From a virus, in the IMG/VR virus record IMGVR_UViG_3300035665_000281, positions 1-20,951 of that record: a stretch of 20,951 nucleotides of DNA. The stretch is one strand, 5' to 3'. The translations under genes and the position numbers were made by a program. Shown here in pieces: positions 7,449 to 15,480 of this stretch; within the stretch, counting starts at the first letter, position 1, and each line of letters starts with the position of its first letter. The notes under the pieces were generated by a model that saw only the letters and a program-made list of their open reading frames with translations, searched no databases and was not told the DNA's origin.

Positions 7449-7693
7449 GCAAGAAGGAAGCGCCTGCCGCAGAGCAGGCGACGCCGGAGGTGCGCCCGCT
7501 GGAGGAGTGGGCGCGCGCCAAGGGGCACATCCCCAAACCCGGGCCACTGCGGCACCGAGGCGACATCCACCGCGGGCCGCACATCGCGGTCGTGCTCCAG
7601 CACAGCAAGCTCGCGATCAACAGCCTCATCACCGAGGCCACCTACGACAACCACGTAACGGCGGCCTACGAGCTGCCCATCCGGGAGACCTGA
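7445..7693 (+). CDS. Small protein before the tail sheath gene (Mu gp38 position)
   Basis: This 82-residue protein has a Glu/Ala/Pro-rich N-terminus, a basic middle (RHRGDIHRGPH) and a more regular C-terminal half ending in AAYELPIRET. It overlaps the previous gene by ATGA and is followed by the sheath gene after three bases. Mu-like phages carry a short DUF2635-type protein of unknown function at this spot, but I cannot see that family's signature here. No membrane segment, cysteines or enzyme motif are present. Coding is supported by tight junctions and by a GAGGAG at 7428-7433 upstream. Confidence 0.65.
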   Translation: MSKKEAPAAEQATPEVRPLEEWARAKGHIPKPGPLRHRGDIHRGPHIAVVLQHSKLAINSLITEATYDNHVTAAYELPIRET

Positions 7694-7696
7694 CCC

Positions 7697-9124
7697 ATGC
7701 CCGTCGCCCTACCGAACAGTGAAATCAGCATCGTCGACGGTGGCCTCGGCATCGTCGGCTCCGGCGCCAACACGACGGGCAAGATCGGCGTCTCGAGCGC
7801 CGGCACCGTCAACAGCTTCTACTCGTACTCGGGCACCGACACGAGTCGCGTGGTGACCGACCTCGGCACCGGGCCGCTGGTCGACAGCATCATCATGCAC
7901 CTGCTCGAGTCGGGCGGTGCGCCGGTCATCGCCTACAAAGCGACGTCCAGCACGGCAGGCACGAGCACGGCCGTGACGCAGACGGGCACCGGCCCCACGG
8001 TGACGCTGACGGGAGCTCCCAACGACCAGCACGAGGCCATCGTCGAGGTCATGGTGGGCGGCGTGCTCGGCACGTCGCAGATCCGCTACTCGCTCGACGG
8101 CGGCGACACCTGGGTCGGCAACCTCGCGACGGCGGCGACCATCCTGCTGCCCAGCGGCGTCACCATCAACATGGCGGCTGGAAGCTACGTCGTGGGCACG
8201 ACCTACGCCTGGACGGACACGGCGCCCGCCATGACGACCACCAACGTCGGGGACGCGCTCGACGCGTTCATCGTCTCGCCGTTCGACGTCGAGTTCATCC
8301 ACGTCGTGGGACAGGCTGCAGACGCAGCGGCAGCGGCAACCATGTTCGCCACGCTGGCCAGCAAGGTCACCTCGGCGCATGCGGCCCACAAATACCTGTG
8401 GATCCTCTTCGAAGCGCCGGCGGTCGACAAGGCCAACCTAGCGAGCTCCTTCGCGGCCTTGGAGAGCCGCTTCGTGGCCGGCGCTGCGGGGTTCTGCGAG
8501 CTGCTCAGCCCGCGCACCCAGCGCGTGCAGAAGCGCAGCAGCGGGCGCGTGCTCGCTCCTCGCATCGCGCGCAACCCGATCGCGATTCACCCGCTGCGTG
8601 ACGTCGGCGACAGCGACGTGGACCCCATCTCCAGCATCGTGCGGCTCGTTCCTGCGGGCGCGGCTGCCTCGACGGGCTACCACGACGAGGAGCTGACTCC
8701 GGGCCTCAACGCCGCGCGGTTCATGACGCTGCGGACCATCACCGGTCGCGGCGGGTTCTATCCGTCGAACGGCATCACGTTCGCCTCGGGCACCAGCGAC
8801 TTCCAGATCCTCATGAACATGCGGATCGTGCTGGCTGGCGCGCGCGCCTGGTACCAATACACGCTCACGCAGCTCGCCCGGCGCATCCGTCGCGACCCGA
8901 CGACGGGCTACATCGATCCGGCATTCGCCGACGCGATCCAGACCGCTGGCGAGGCGGTCCTGCGGGCTGCTCTCGGCGACGCGGTGCGCGCGGTGCGCGT
9001 GCTCGTCAACCGCACCGACAACCTCGCGAGCGATCCCACGCTGCGCGCCAAGCTGCGCTTCGTGCTCGACGGCTACGCGCTCGAATACGAGTCCGAGCTC
9101 GGCCTCGCCTCGTCGCTGTCCTGA
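7697..9124 (+). CDS. Tail sheath protein (DUF2586 / Mu gpL-like)
   Basis: This 475-residue protein is placed and sized as the contractile sheath subunit that surrounds the tube and shortens during injection. The N-terminal part has sheath-like glycine-rich strand content (GGLGIVGSGANTTGKIG). Residues about 95-175 look like an inserted beta domain with an IRYSLDGGDTW motif and an AGSYVVGTTYAW strand, seen in several phage surface proteins. The C-terminal half contains the conserved-looking FMTLRTITGRGGFY segment near 345-358 and a helical end with ALEYESELG, as expected for the sheath core that contacts tube and neighbours. The tail tube gene follows 22 bases later, the classical order. It is clearly a tail surface polymer protein; exact family membership is from memory. 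Confidence 0.8.
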   Translation: MPVALPNSEISIVDGGLGIVGSGANTTGKIGVSSAGTVNSFYSYSGTDTSRVVTDLGTGPLVDSIIMHLLESGGAPVIAYKATSSTAGTSTAVTQTGTGPTVTLTGAPNDQHEAIVEVMVGGVLGTSQIRYSLDGGDTWVGNLATAATILLPSGVTINMAAGSYVVGTTYAWTDTAPAMTTTNVGDALDAFIVSPFDVEFIHVVGQAADAAAAATMFATLASKVTSAHAAHKYLWILFEAPAVDKANLASSFAALESRFVAGAAGFCELLSPRTQRVQKRSSGRVLAPRIARNPIAIHPLRDVGDSDVDPISSIVRLVPAGAAASTGYHDEELTPGLNAARFMTLRTITGRGGFYPSNGITFASGTSDFQILMNMRIVLAGARAWYQYTLTQLARRIRRDPTTGYIDPAFADAIQTAGEAVLRAALGDAVRAVRVLVNRTDNLASDPTLRAKLRFVLDGYALEYESELGLASSLS

Positions 9125-9146
9125 CCACTGACCTGGAGGCTTTGCA

Positions 9147-9617
9147 ATGGCTCTCTCGTACCCCAAGCGGAACGGGTTTCTCTACTCGTTCCAGTCGTTC
9201 CGTCTGCTGGAGGGCTCGGAGCTGTTCCGTGGCCTGATGGCGTTCACCGTCACCGCGAAGATCGAGGGCAAGAAGCTCGTGTTCGGCAACGGGCGCAAGG
9301 CCTACGGGCGCGTGCGCGGTCAGCTGCAGGTGGAGCTGAGCATGACGTTCCTCGCCGAGTCGTTCTTCGAGTTCGCCAGGAATCATCCGCAGTACCTCGA
9401 CGAAGAGTTCAACCTCACGGGCGTCTGCGAGGAGGGCTCCACGCGGGACAAGCTCGAGATCATCGGGCTCTCGCTCGACTCGTCGAGCATCCCGTTCGAA
9501 GGCACCGACGAGGTCAAGGTCGAGCTGCCCGGGATGGCGATCGACATCCTCATCAACGGGGTCTCGCCCGTCGTGGGCGACTCGCTGAGCGTCCAGGGCG
9601 ACGCCGGCGCTGGCTGA
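9147..9617 (+). CDS. Tail tube protein (Mu gpM-like)
   Basis: This 156-residue protein has the length and strand-rich character of myovirus tail tube subunits, which stack in hexameric rings to make the DNA channel. Visible features are the N-terminal FLYSFQSFRL segment, the GRKAYGRVRGQLQVELSMTF strand pair and a closing DEVKVELPGMAIDILINGV strand region. The ATG at 9147 is preceded by TGGAGG at 9134-9139. It follows the sheath and precedes the tail chaperone and tape measure, the order shared by Mu, P2 and many contractile systems. Confidence 0.85.
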   Translation: MALSYPKRNGFLYSFQSFRLLEGSELFRGLMAFTVTAKIEGKKLVFGNGRKAYGRVRGQLQVELSMTFLAESFFEFARNHPQYLDEEFNLTGVCEEGSTRDKLEIIGLSLDSSSIPFEGTDEVKVELPGMAIDILINGVSPVVGDSLSVQGDAGAG

Positions 9618-9638
9618 TAGGCACGAGGAGGGGCAGTC

Positions 9639-10214
9639 ATGAACAGGACCATCAAGGGGCTCGCACGCGACGTCGTCGTCGAGGTGCGCCGGCCCACGCT
9701 CGCCGAGCTGACCAAACTACGCACTGCAGGAGCCACGCCGGCAGCGCTGGCGGCCTTCCTGCGCTCGGTGCTGGTAAGCCACAAGCTCACCGAGTTGACC
9801 GCGCTCAAGCCTGCGTGTGTGGCTCCGCTGGCGACGCTCGTGATGGAGGCGTACGGCCTGAGCGCCGACCTCGACGAGCTCGACCCCGAGGAGCTCGACG
9901 AGGAGCAGGCCGCAGCCTACGCAGCAGCCGAGAAGGCTGGGTTCTCGCAGCCGTTCACGGCGCTGCGGTACGCGCCGAAGGTCGGGCCGGCGGTGTTTGT
10001 GCTGATGCGCGCACCCGGCCCGCTGGACTTCCGCGAGATCGAAGAGCAGCCCAAAAGCCTCGACGCCGCGCGCTCGCTGACCGCGAAGCTCTGCGTGCAG
10101 CAGCCGAGCCCGCTGGCGCTCATCGACGAGCACTACCCCGGGCTGTACCACCCGATCTCGTCGGTGCTCTACACGCGGCACGCTGCCGACGAGGAGCTGA
10201 CGCTGGGGGAATAG
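9639..10214 (+). CDS. Tail assembly chaperone, zero-frame product (gpG / Mu gp41-like)
   Basis: This 191-residue protein lies between tail tube and tape measure, where nearly all long-tailed phages encode the tail assembly chaperone. The first 70 residues are a compact domain beginning MNRTIKGLARDVVVEV. An acidic helix-rich region (LDELDPEELDEEQAAAY) and a Leu/Pro-rich C-terminal section follow. The chaperone keeps the tape measure soluble while the tube polymerises and is not normally in the virion. A GAGGAGG at 9626-9632 supports the ATG at 9639. The frame ends CTG GGG GAA TAG, with five consecutive G's just before the stop. The -1 frame is open through this point and continues to 10384, so a minority of ribosomes probably make a longer fusion. 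Confidence 0.8.
   Translation: MNRTIKGLARDVVVEVRRPTLAELTKLRTAGATPAALAAFLRSVLVSHKLTELTALKPACVAPLATLVMEAYGLSADLDELDPEELDEEQAAAYAAAEKAGFSQPFTALRYAPKVGPAVFVLMRAPGPLDFREIEEQPKSLDAARSLTAKLCVQQPSPLALIDEHYPGLYHPISSVLYTRHAADEELTLGE
10205..10211 (+). promoter_or_regulatory. Candidate -1 frameshift site in the tail chaperone gene
   Basis: The sequence G GGG GAA precedes the TAG at 10212-10214. A tRNA-Gly on GGG (10206-10208) can slip back one base and pair again with GGG (10205-10207), giving access to the open frame that ends at 10384. It is not an ideal X XXY YYZ heptamer because the GAA codon would mispair after slipping, so a P-site slip helped by the nearby stop is the better model. Confidence 0.5.
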
Positions 10215-10384
10215 CCGCCCTGCGCACGGCCATGCCTCGCGACCTCCACATGGCGGCGCGATGCGTGCTCGAGGCGCGGGGCGTCACGCAACCGACCAAG
10301 TACGCGCGCGCGGGCGCGCTGCTCGAGGCCGAGTACCAACTGTCCGTGCTCGCCTTCCTGAAGGGGCTCTCGAATGGCTCTTAG
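10208..10384 (+). CDS. Frameshift extension of the tail assembly chaperone (T domain)
   Basis: Read in the -1 frame after the slip, this adds about 58 residues to the chaperone (about 248 in total), including MPRDLHMAARCVLEARG and a helical C-terminus ending LSVLAFLKGLSNGS. It overlaps the tape measure start at 10374. In lambda (G/GT), P2 and Mu, the extension recruits the tape measure and tail tube subunits, and this helical segment in the same place fits that role. The only in-frame ATG near its beginning (10232) has no Shine-Dalgarno, which argues against an independent gene, although a separate 50-residue protein cannot be excluded. Frame geometry is observed; frameshifting is inferred. 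Confidence 0.6.
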   Translation, partial: GIAALRTAMPRDLHMAARCVLEARGVTQPTKYARAGALLEAEYQLSVLAFLKGLSNGS

Positions 10385-12107
10385 CTGGACGCTCTCGCTC
10401 ACCGACAAGGTGTCAGGTCCGGCCAAACGAGCCGCGACCGGCCTTGACCGCGTCAGCGCCAGCATGAACAAGGCCCGCGCAGCCTCGACGTCGCTGGATC
10501 AAGCTCAGGCGAAGCTTGGCAGGGATGGTCGCTGGCGCGACAGCAAAGGGAAGTTTGTCGGCACTGGAAGAGCGGGCGGGGCTGGCGGCAAGGGCGGCGG
10601 TGCAAGCAACCCCTTCGAGGTGGGGCTCTCCGACATCGGTCAGGGAGTAGGGCTCAGCGCCGCCGCCGCCGGCGTAGGTGTCGCTGCGGGCGCCGCCAAG
10701 CTCGGGATGATGGTGCAGGACGCGCAGGCGTTTCGGCAACGCACGATGTTCGCGCTGGAGACCATCCTTAAGAGCAAGTCGGCAGCGGAGCAGGCGTACG
10801 CCATGGCGACGCGCACGGCGCTGGAGACGGGCGGAGACTTCAGGCAGACCATGGCGGGGTTCAACACGCTGGTCGCGCAAGGGTTCGATGTCTCGTTCGC
10901 GGACCAGCTCATGCGAGCGATGGCCGACCTCCGGACCCTGAACCCTCAAGCGAACATGGAAGGGATCACCCGAGCCGTCTCACAGATCAAGACGACCGGA
11001 CGCCTGCAGGGGGACGAGCTCATGCAGCTCGCCGAAGCTGGACTCAACGTGGACGCGGTCTACCAGGAGATCGCGAAGTCCATGGGCGTCGTCGCCAAGG
11101 AAGGCGAGACCGCCGGGCAGCAGGTCCGAAAGCTTCAAGAGGCGGGCAAAATCTCGAGCGAGGTGGCCATCGCGGCCATCATGGCGAGCCTCAAGAACCA
11201 GGTGGGCGGCAAGGCGTTCGGCGCCACGGCGGCCGAGCGCGCCAACCAATCGCTCGACGGCGCCATCGCGAGAGCCAAGACGCTCGCCGAGGTGTTCCTG
11301 TCGAGCATCAAGGTCGATTGGTCGCCCATCATCCGCGCGGTCGAGCGCGTGACGTCGGTACTCCAAGGCCCGGCGGGCGCCGCGTTCGCGGACAAGATCG
11401 GGGCGAGCTTGACGCGGGTCATCGCCATCTTGGACCAGGTCACCGAGAGCGACATCGAGTCCTTCCTCGAGACGACGGGCAACGCCTTCACGTCGCTGGC
11501 GGACAACGCCGAGCGCGTCGTGGAGGTGGGCTCGCGACTGAACGCGGTCTACCAAGAGCTGAACGCAGCCTTCGAAGGCGCGACCGGGATCGGCATCGCC
11601 GACGCCGCGCTCATGGGGCTGAACGGCACCGTGCAGAACACGGTCACGGTGGTGCAAGGCATGCAGGCTGTGTTCGAGGGTGCGTGGGCCGCTCTCGAAG
11701 AGCTGGCCGACGGGCAGGCGCTCGGCGCTCAGATCATGTCCGGGCTTGTCGAGGGCATCACCTCGGGCGCCGCCGCTGTCGTCGACGCGCTCGTGGGCGC
11801 AGTCGACGGAGCCATCAAGGCCGCAGAGAAAAAGCTCGGCATCGCCTCGCCCTCGAGAGTCATGCGCGACATCGGGCGCAACACGTCACGCGGCGCAGCG
11901 CTCGGCATCGCCGACGAGCTACCGCGGGTCGAGCAGGCCGGGCTCTCGCTCGCCTCGGCGCCCATGGCCGCCGGGCAGCGCATCGGCGGATTCGTCGGCT
12001 CGGGCGGCAGCGCACCCAGCGGGCCTACTGTCCACATCGAGAACCTGCACGCCGTCGACCCCGCGCAAGCGCTCGCCGAAGCGCTCCGTGAGGACCTGGC
12101 GGCATGA
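10374..12107 (+). CDS. Tail tape measure protein
   Basis: This 577-residue protein sets tail length and leaves through the tube ahead of the DNA. It starts inside the end of the chaperone frameshift frame. The N-terminus (MALSWTLSLTDKVSGPAKRA) leads into a helical segment with spaced Ala/Lys residues. An Ala/Gly-rich hydrophobic stretch follows at about residues 88-107 (the start of the tape-measure N-terminal domain), then long amphipathic helices. The C-terminal part has the characteristic KKLGIASPSRVMRDIGRNTS motif near residues 482-501. By the usual rule of about 1.5 angstrom per residue the tail would be roughly 85 nm, a short to medium myovirus tail. No lytic transglycosylase or peptidase motif is visible. 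Confidence 0.92.
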   Translation: MALSWTLSLTDKVSGPAKRAATGLDRVSASMNKARAASTSLDQAQAKLGRDGRWRDSKGKFVGTGRAGGAGGKGGGASNPFEVGLSDIGQGVGLSAAAAGVGVAAGAAKLGMMVQDAQAFRQRTMFALETILKSKSAAEQAYAMATRTALETGGDFRQTMAGFNTLVAQGFDVSFADQLMRAMADLRTLNPQANMEGITRAVSQIKTTGRLQGDELMQLAEAGLNVDAVYQEIAKSMGVVAKEGETAGQQVRKLQEAGKISSEVAIAAIMASLKNQVGGKAFGATAAERANQSLDGAIARAKTLAEVFLSSIKVDWSPIIRAVERVTSVLQGPAGAAFADKIGASLTRVIAILDQVTESDIESFLETTGNAFTSLADNAERVVEVGSRLNAVYQELNAAFEGATGIGIADAALMGLNGTVQNTVTVVQGMQAVFEGAWAALEELADGQALGAQIMSGLVEGITSGAAAVVDALVGAVDGAIKAAEKKLGIASPSRVMRDIGRNTSRGAALGIADELPRVEQAGLSLASAPMAAGQRIGGFVGSGGSAPSGPTVHIENLHAVDPAQALAEALREDLAA

Positions 12108-12856
12108 GCTTGATCCCTGCTGGACCGTGGCACGAGCAGCCCGAGCTGTGGGACCGCATCATGCTCGCCGATCGCCAGTGGCCCGGCCTCGCTACCGTCG
12201 AGGTGAGCCGCGCGAACAAGTGGGACAGCAAGAAAGCCAAGGGCAGCCATGGCCAAGAGCGCGAGTTCTCCGGCGTCGACGCGGCGAAGGTCAAGATCCG
12301 GATCCGGTTCTGGACCTCGGAGCAATGGGCCGAGATTACCAGCGACCTCCTACCCACCATCGAGCCGAGCCCCGAAAAAGCCAAGGTCGACAGCATCACG
12401 ATCGGGCACGCGGTGGCCAGCGCTCGCAAGGTCGCGCGCATCACGGTCGACGTCGTCAAAGGCCCGTCGGAGGAGGCGGACGGCACGTGGGCGATCGACA
12501 TCGACGCCACCGAGTATCGCGCGCCCGCGACGAAGAACGCGACGGGTACCGCGACGGGCAAGGGCACCGGCGGGGGCAACCCAGCACCCGGCACCGTGTG
12601 CGACCAGCTAAAGGAGCAGATGGTGTTCCTCAGCAACAAGCTGAACGCCGCGCTCGCGAAACAGGCCGAGATCCTCGGCCGCCTGAACAACAACGCCTTT
12701 TGGATCGAGTGGCCGTTTCTCCAGACCGGCCTTGGCGTCGCCGAGCAGGAGATCGCCCAGACGCAGGCCGAGATCGCCGACGTCGCAGCGCGGCAGCAGC
12801 AGGAAGGCTGCGGCAACGCACAAGCCAGCGCCTCACCCCAGATTGTAGGACCCTGA
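12104..12856 (+). CDS. Unrecognised tail/baseplate protein between tape measure and hub
   Basis: This 250-residue protein overlaps the tape measure stop by ATGA. Mu-like phages place gp43 here, and P2/PBSX-like phages a LysM-type hub-associated protein, so a baseplate hub or tape-measure-contact role is likely from position. Residues 1-145 look like a beta-rich domain with a Trp-rich start (GPWHEQPELWDRI), FWTSEQWAEI near residue 69 and a long strand region ending TWAIDIDATEY. A Thr/Gly-rich linker follows (about 146-165). A helical C-terminal region then contains TVCDQLKEQMVFLSNKL and ends with a Gln/Ala-rich stretch. I see no convincing LysM, peptidase or lysozyme motif. Family is unknown to me. 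Confidence 0.7.
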   Translation: MSLIPAGPWHEQPELWDRIMLADRQWPGLATVEVSRANKWDSKKAKGSHGQEREFSGVDAAKVKIRIRFWTSEQWAEITSDLLPTIEPSPEKAKVDSITIGHAVASARKVARITVDVVKGPSEEADGTWAIDIDATEYRAPATKNATGTATGKGTGGGNPAPGTVCDQLKEQMVFLSNKLNAALAKQAEILGRLNNNAFWIEWPFLQTGLGVAEQEIAQTQAEIADVAARQQQEGCGNAQASASPQIVGP

Positions 12857-12858
12857 CC

Positions 12859-13986
12859 ATGGCCGTCGTCGAGCTCTCCGGCACCCCAGTGACGAGCGGG
12901 CGGGTTCGGTTCCCGCTCGTCGGCGCGTGGGTGGCGACGCTCGCGCTGCAGAGCACGGCGGCGCCCGCGGTGGGTTCTCCGGCTGTGCTCGACCTCGGCG
13001 GCGTGCCGTTCGTGGGCTCGGTGGCCTCCAGCGAGGCAGACGCCGGGCGACGCGTCACGGTGCGCGTCGTGGGCGGCGCCAACGGGCTCGGGACGCAGCT
13101 CGAGCCACAGGGCTACTACCGCCCGACGCGGCGCACGGTCGTTGTGGACGCTCTCACGGCGGGCGGCGAGACGCTCTCACCGCTCAGCGATGCCACGCTG
13201 CTCGATGCCTCGCTTGGGCACTGGTCGCGATTCCGCTCCACGGTCGCTGAGACGGTGCGCCGGGCAGCCTCGGGCGCGACGCACCGCGTGCTCCCGGACG
13301 GCACCGTGTGGGTAGGCTCGGACGTCTGGGCGCCCATCGACGCGACGGGCTACGTCGTCGAGCAGGAGCGCCCCACCGAGCAGCGCGTAGAGCTCGCCCT
13401 CGAGACCGCGCTCGTGCTCCCTGGCGCCTCGCTACGGGGCCAGCGCGTGACCGACGTTGTCTACACCGTTGGAGAGCGCAAGCTTCGCGCACAGGTCACC
13501 TACGGCGAGACGCGTGGCGGTCTCGGCACCCTGCTCGACGAGGTAGTGTCGCGCCGCACGGCTGCCACTGACCTCCACGCGCTCTACGTCGCTACGGTCC
13601 GCGGGCAGAACGGCGACGGCACCGTCGAGCTCGCCGTAGCGGACGGCCGGTTTCCATCGCTCTCGCGCGTCCCCGTGCGCCTTGGCGGCGTTTCGTCGGT
13701 TCGGCTCGTGCCAGGCACGGCGGTGCTGCTCGGGCACGAGGACGGCCGCGAAGACCGGCCCGTGGTCGTGCAGGCGTACCAAGCCGCCGTCCAATCGCTC
13801 GAGGTGACGGCGGTCGAAAGCGTTCGCCTCACGGCTCCGCGCGTCGAGGCCGGCGGCGCTCAGCCGCTCGTGCTGCACACGGCGCTCGCGGCCTGGGTGA
13901 GCGCTCTCACGACGGCCGCGGCTCCGCTCGGGCTCTCGGTGCCCCCGCTCGTCGGAGCGGCCACCACGGTTACGGGGGGCGCATGA
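12859..13986 (+). CDS. Baseplate hub-spike protein (Mu gp44/gp45-type combined)
   Basis: This 375-residue protein starts at the ATG at 12859, two bases after the previous stop; the much longer upstream frame is a shadow of the tape measure and is rejected. Residues 1-230 have hub-type character: GRVRFPLVGAW near the start, a TVRVVGGANGLG strand, and a VLPDGTVWVGSDVW strand followed by a further beta domain. Residues about 241-306 read like the OB-fold of gpV/gp45 spikes (VATVRGQNGDGTVELAV, then VRLVPGTAVLLGHEDG and PVVVQAY). A short beta tip follows (VRLTAPRVEAGG) and a C-terminal helical tail. In Mu the hub (gp44) and spike (gp45) are separate genes; here one frame seems to cover both. No HxH metal-binding tip is seen. 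Confidence 0.75.
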   Translation: MAVVELSGTPVTSGRVRFPLVGAWVATLALQSTAAPAVGSPAVLDLGGVPFVGSVASSEADAGRRVTVRVVGGANGLGTQLEPQGYYRPTRRTVVVDALTAGGETLSPLSDATLLDASLGHWSRFRSTVAETVRRAASGATHRVLPDGTVWVGSDVWAPIDATGYVVEQERPTEQRVELALETALVLPGASLRGQRVTDVVYTVGERKLRAQVTYGETRGGLGTLLDEVVSRRTAATDLHALYVATVRGQNGDGTVELAVADGRFPSLSRVPVRLGGVSSVRLVPGTAVLLGHEDGREDRPVVVQAYQAAVQSLEVTAVESVRLTAPRVEAGGAQPLVLHTALAAWVSALTTAAAPLGLSVPPLVGAATTVTGGA

Positions 13987-14387
13987 GCACATACGGCACG
14001 GACCTGTCGACGTACGCCGGCGGAGTGCTGGACATCGACCCGCTGCTGCCGGTGCTGACGACGTCGCGCACGGTGCTGGAGTCGTGCGTGCGCCGACTCA
14101 CCACCCCGCGCGGGTTCCTGCGGTGGGCTCCAGACTACGGCTACGACCTGCGCAGCAAGCTCGGGCAGCGCATGAGCCCGATCGCGCGAGCACGCATGGC
14201 GAGCGACATCGTGGCGGAGCTCGAGCGCGACGAGCGGGTCAGGGCGGCCGAGGTGCAGGAGTTCAGCGACCAGGGCAACGGGCGCTGGCGGCTACGCATC
14301 GGCGTGAGGCTCGCAGAGGGGCCGTTCACGCTGGTGGTGCAGGCGAGCACGCTGACGGTGGAGCTACTCAGGACGGAGCAGGGGTGA
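13983..14387 (+). CDS. Baseplate wedge protein, gp25 / Mu gp46-like
   Basis: This 134-residue protein overlaps the hub-spike stop by ATGA. It matches the gp25-like/GPW lysozyme-related baseplate family. The key region TTPRGFLRWAPDYGYDLRSKL (about residues 39-59) carries the family's 'T..G....dp.yG..l' signature. A helix follows, then a strand segment (GRWRLRIGVRLAEGPFTLVV) before the short C-terminus. In T4, gp25 helps trigger sheath contraction and nucleates sheath assembly at the baseplate; the same role is assumed here. The next gene encodes the J/gp47 partner, as in most contractile systems. Confidence 0.88.
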   Translation: MSTYGTDLSTYAGGVLDIDPLLPVLTTSRTVLESCVRRLTTPRGFLRWAPDYGYDLRSKLGQRMSPIARARMASDIVAELERDERVRAAEVQEFSDQGNGRWRLRIGVRLAEGPFTLVVQASTLTVELLRTEQG

Positions 14388-14388
14388 C

Positions 14389-15480
14389 ATGGCGACCAAA
14401 GAGGATCTGATCGTCCCTGAGAGCGTCGAGGAGATCGAGGAGACCATGATCTCCCTCGCGGCTGCGAGCGACCTGCCTGTCACTGGCTGGTACGAGGATG
14501 CCGTTCCCCGCACCATCATCGGCATCGTGGCCGAGGTGGCGGCCGACTGCTGGCTCGCGGCGGCCCAGATCGCCAACGGCGTGCTTCGCCGCTACTCGCG
14601 CGGCCCGTGGCTCGACTTGCTCATGGCCTCTGCCTACCAGGAGACGCGGCGCGCACCCGCCATCACCACCGGCAAGGTCACGCTGACGGACGCCGGCGGG
14701 GGGCCGCACACCATCACCGCGGGCGCCGTGCTGGTCGCTACCCCGACGGGGCAGCAGTACCGCGTCACGTCATCGGGTACGCTGGCGCTGAACGGCTCGC
14801 TGACGGTGGACGTTGCGGCGGTGGCGGCAGGTGGCGCGAGCAACGTCCCGAACAACGCCATCACGCAGATGGTGACGAGCCTTCCCACGGTCACGGTGAC
14901 GAACCCGGCCATTGGGCTAACGGGCACGTGGATCACGACCGTAGGCGCCGACGCCGAGGCGGACGGCGCATTCGCCGCTCGCTGCTCGGCGAAGTGGGGC
15001 ACGCTCAGCACGGGATCGCCCGAGTCGGCCTATCTATACTGGGCGCTGAGCACAGCCGGAGTCTCGCGCGCCAAGGTCGACACGGCCAACCCCGACGGCG
15101 CCGGCTCGCTGCGCGTCTACGTGGACTCATCGACCAGCGTTGCGCCGCTGCAGGCGTTCATCGACACGAAGAAGCCAGCAGGCACCAAGGCCACGGCGAC
15201 GCTTGCCACCTCGCAGATGGTCGTCATCGACGGCGTGGCGACGGCTCGGCGCGACCAGCGGGCAGCCGTCGAGGCCGCCGCCATCACGGCGCTCGTGGCG
15301 TACCAGAACGAGGTCGAGATCGGCGGCACCGTCATCAAGTCGGAGGTCATCGAGCGCGTCATGGCCGCTGGTGCGCTCGACTACGTCGTGGGCTCAGGCT
15401 GGACGGGCGCGCCGAACGTCACGCTGCCCAGCGACAAGATCCCAGCGTTCTCGCTCAGCATTACGTGGGTGGAAGCATGA
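14389..15480 (+). CDS. Baseplate J-like wedge protein (Mu gp47-like)
   Basis: This 363-residue protein belongs to the baseplate J/gp47 family, which forms wedge arms linking the central hub to the fibres. The order of recognisable segments fits: an N-terminal helical part, RRYSRGPWLDLLMASAYQET near residues 65-84, strand-rich middle regions (TITAGAVLVATPTGQQYRV; AGGASNVPNNAITQM) and the GADAEADGAFAARCSAKWGT segment near 186-205. The latter corresponds to the family's 'G.d.EtDe.lR.R' motif. The C-terminal domain includes AYQNEVEIGGTVIKSEV. It starts one base after the gp25-like stop and overlaps the next gene by ATGA. Confidence 0.9.
   Translation: MATKEDLIVPESVEEIEETMISLAAASDLPVTGWYEDAVPRTIIGIVAEVAADCWLAAAQIANGVLRRYSRGPWLDLLMASAYQETRRAPAITTGKVTLTDAGGGPHTITAGAVLVATPTGQQYRVTSSGTLALNGSLTVDVAAVAAGGASNVPNNAITQMVTSLPTVTVTNPAIGLTGTWITTVGADAEADGAFAARCSAKWGTLSTGSPESAYLYWALSTAGVSRAKVDTANPDGAGSLRVYVDSSTSVAPLQAFIDTKKPAGTKATATLATSQMVVIDGVATARRDQRAAVEAAAITALVAYQNEVEIGGTVIKSEVIERVMAAGALDYVVGSGWTGAPNVTLPSDKIPAFSLSITWVEA

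Noticed and set aside
10047-10056. CCCAAAA stretch in the chaperone as the frameshift site
   Set aside because: In the chaperone frame the codons are CCC AAA AGC preceded by G, so neither codon re-pairs properly after a -1 slip.
10232-10384. Independent 50-residue gene starting at ATG 10232
   Set aside because: No Shine-Dalgarno precedes it, and the frame is open across the chaperone end with a slippery G run, so frameshift expression is preferred.
11318-12091. 257-residue plus-strand frame in the tape measure gene
   Set aside because: Highly Arg/His-rich, no motif, overlaps the recognisable tape measure C-terminal SPSRVM region in another frame.
11680-12858. N-terminal extension of the hub-spike frame to 11680
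   Set aside because: This part is low-complexity Arg/Ser-rich and lies over two other genes; the ATG at 12859 gives a clean hub N-terminus right after the previous stop.
14607-15476. Extension of the gp48-like frame back to 14607
   Set aside because: It is an Arg/Gly/His-rich shadow of the baseplate J gene; the ATGA junction at 15477 is the better start.
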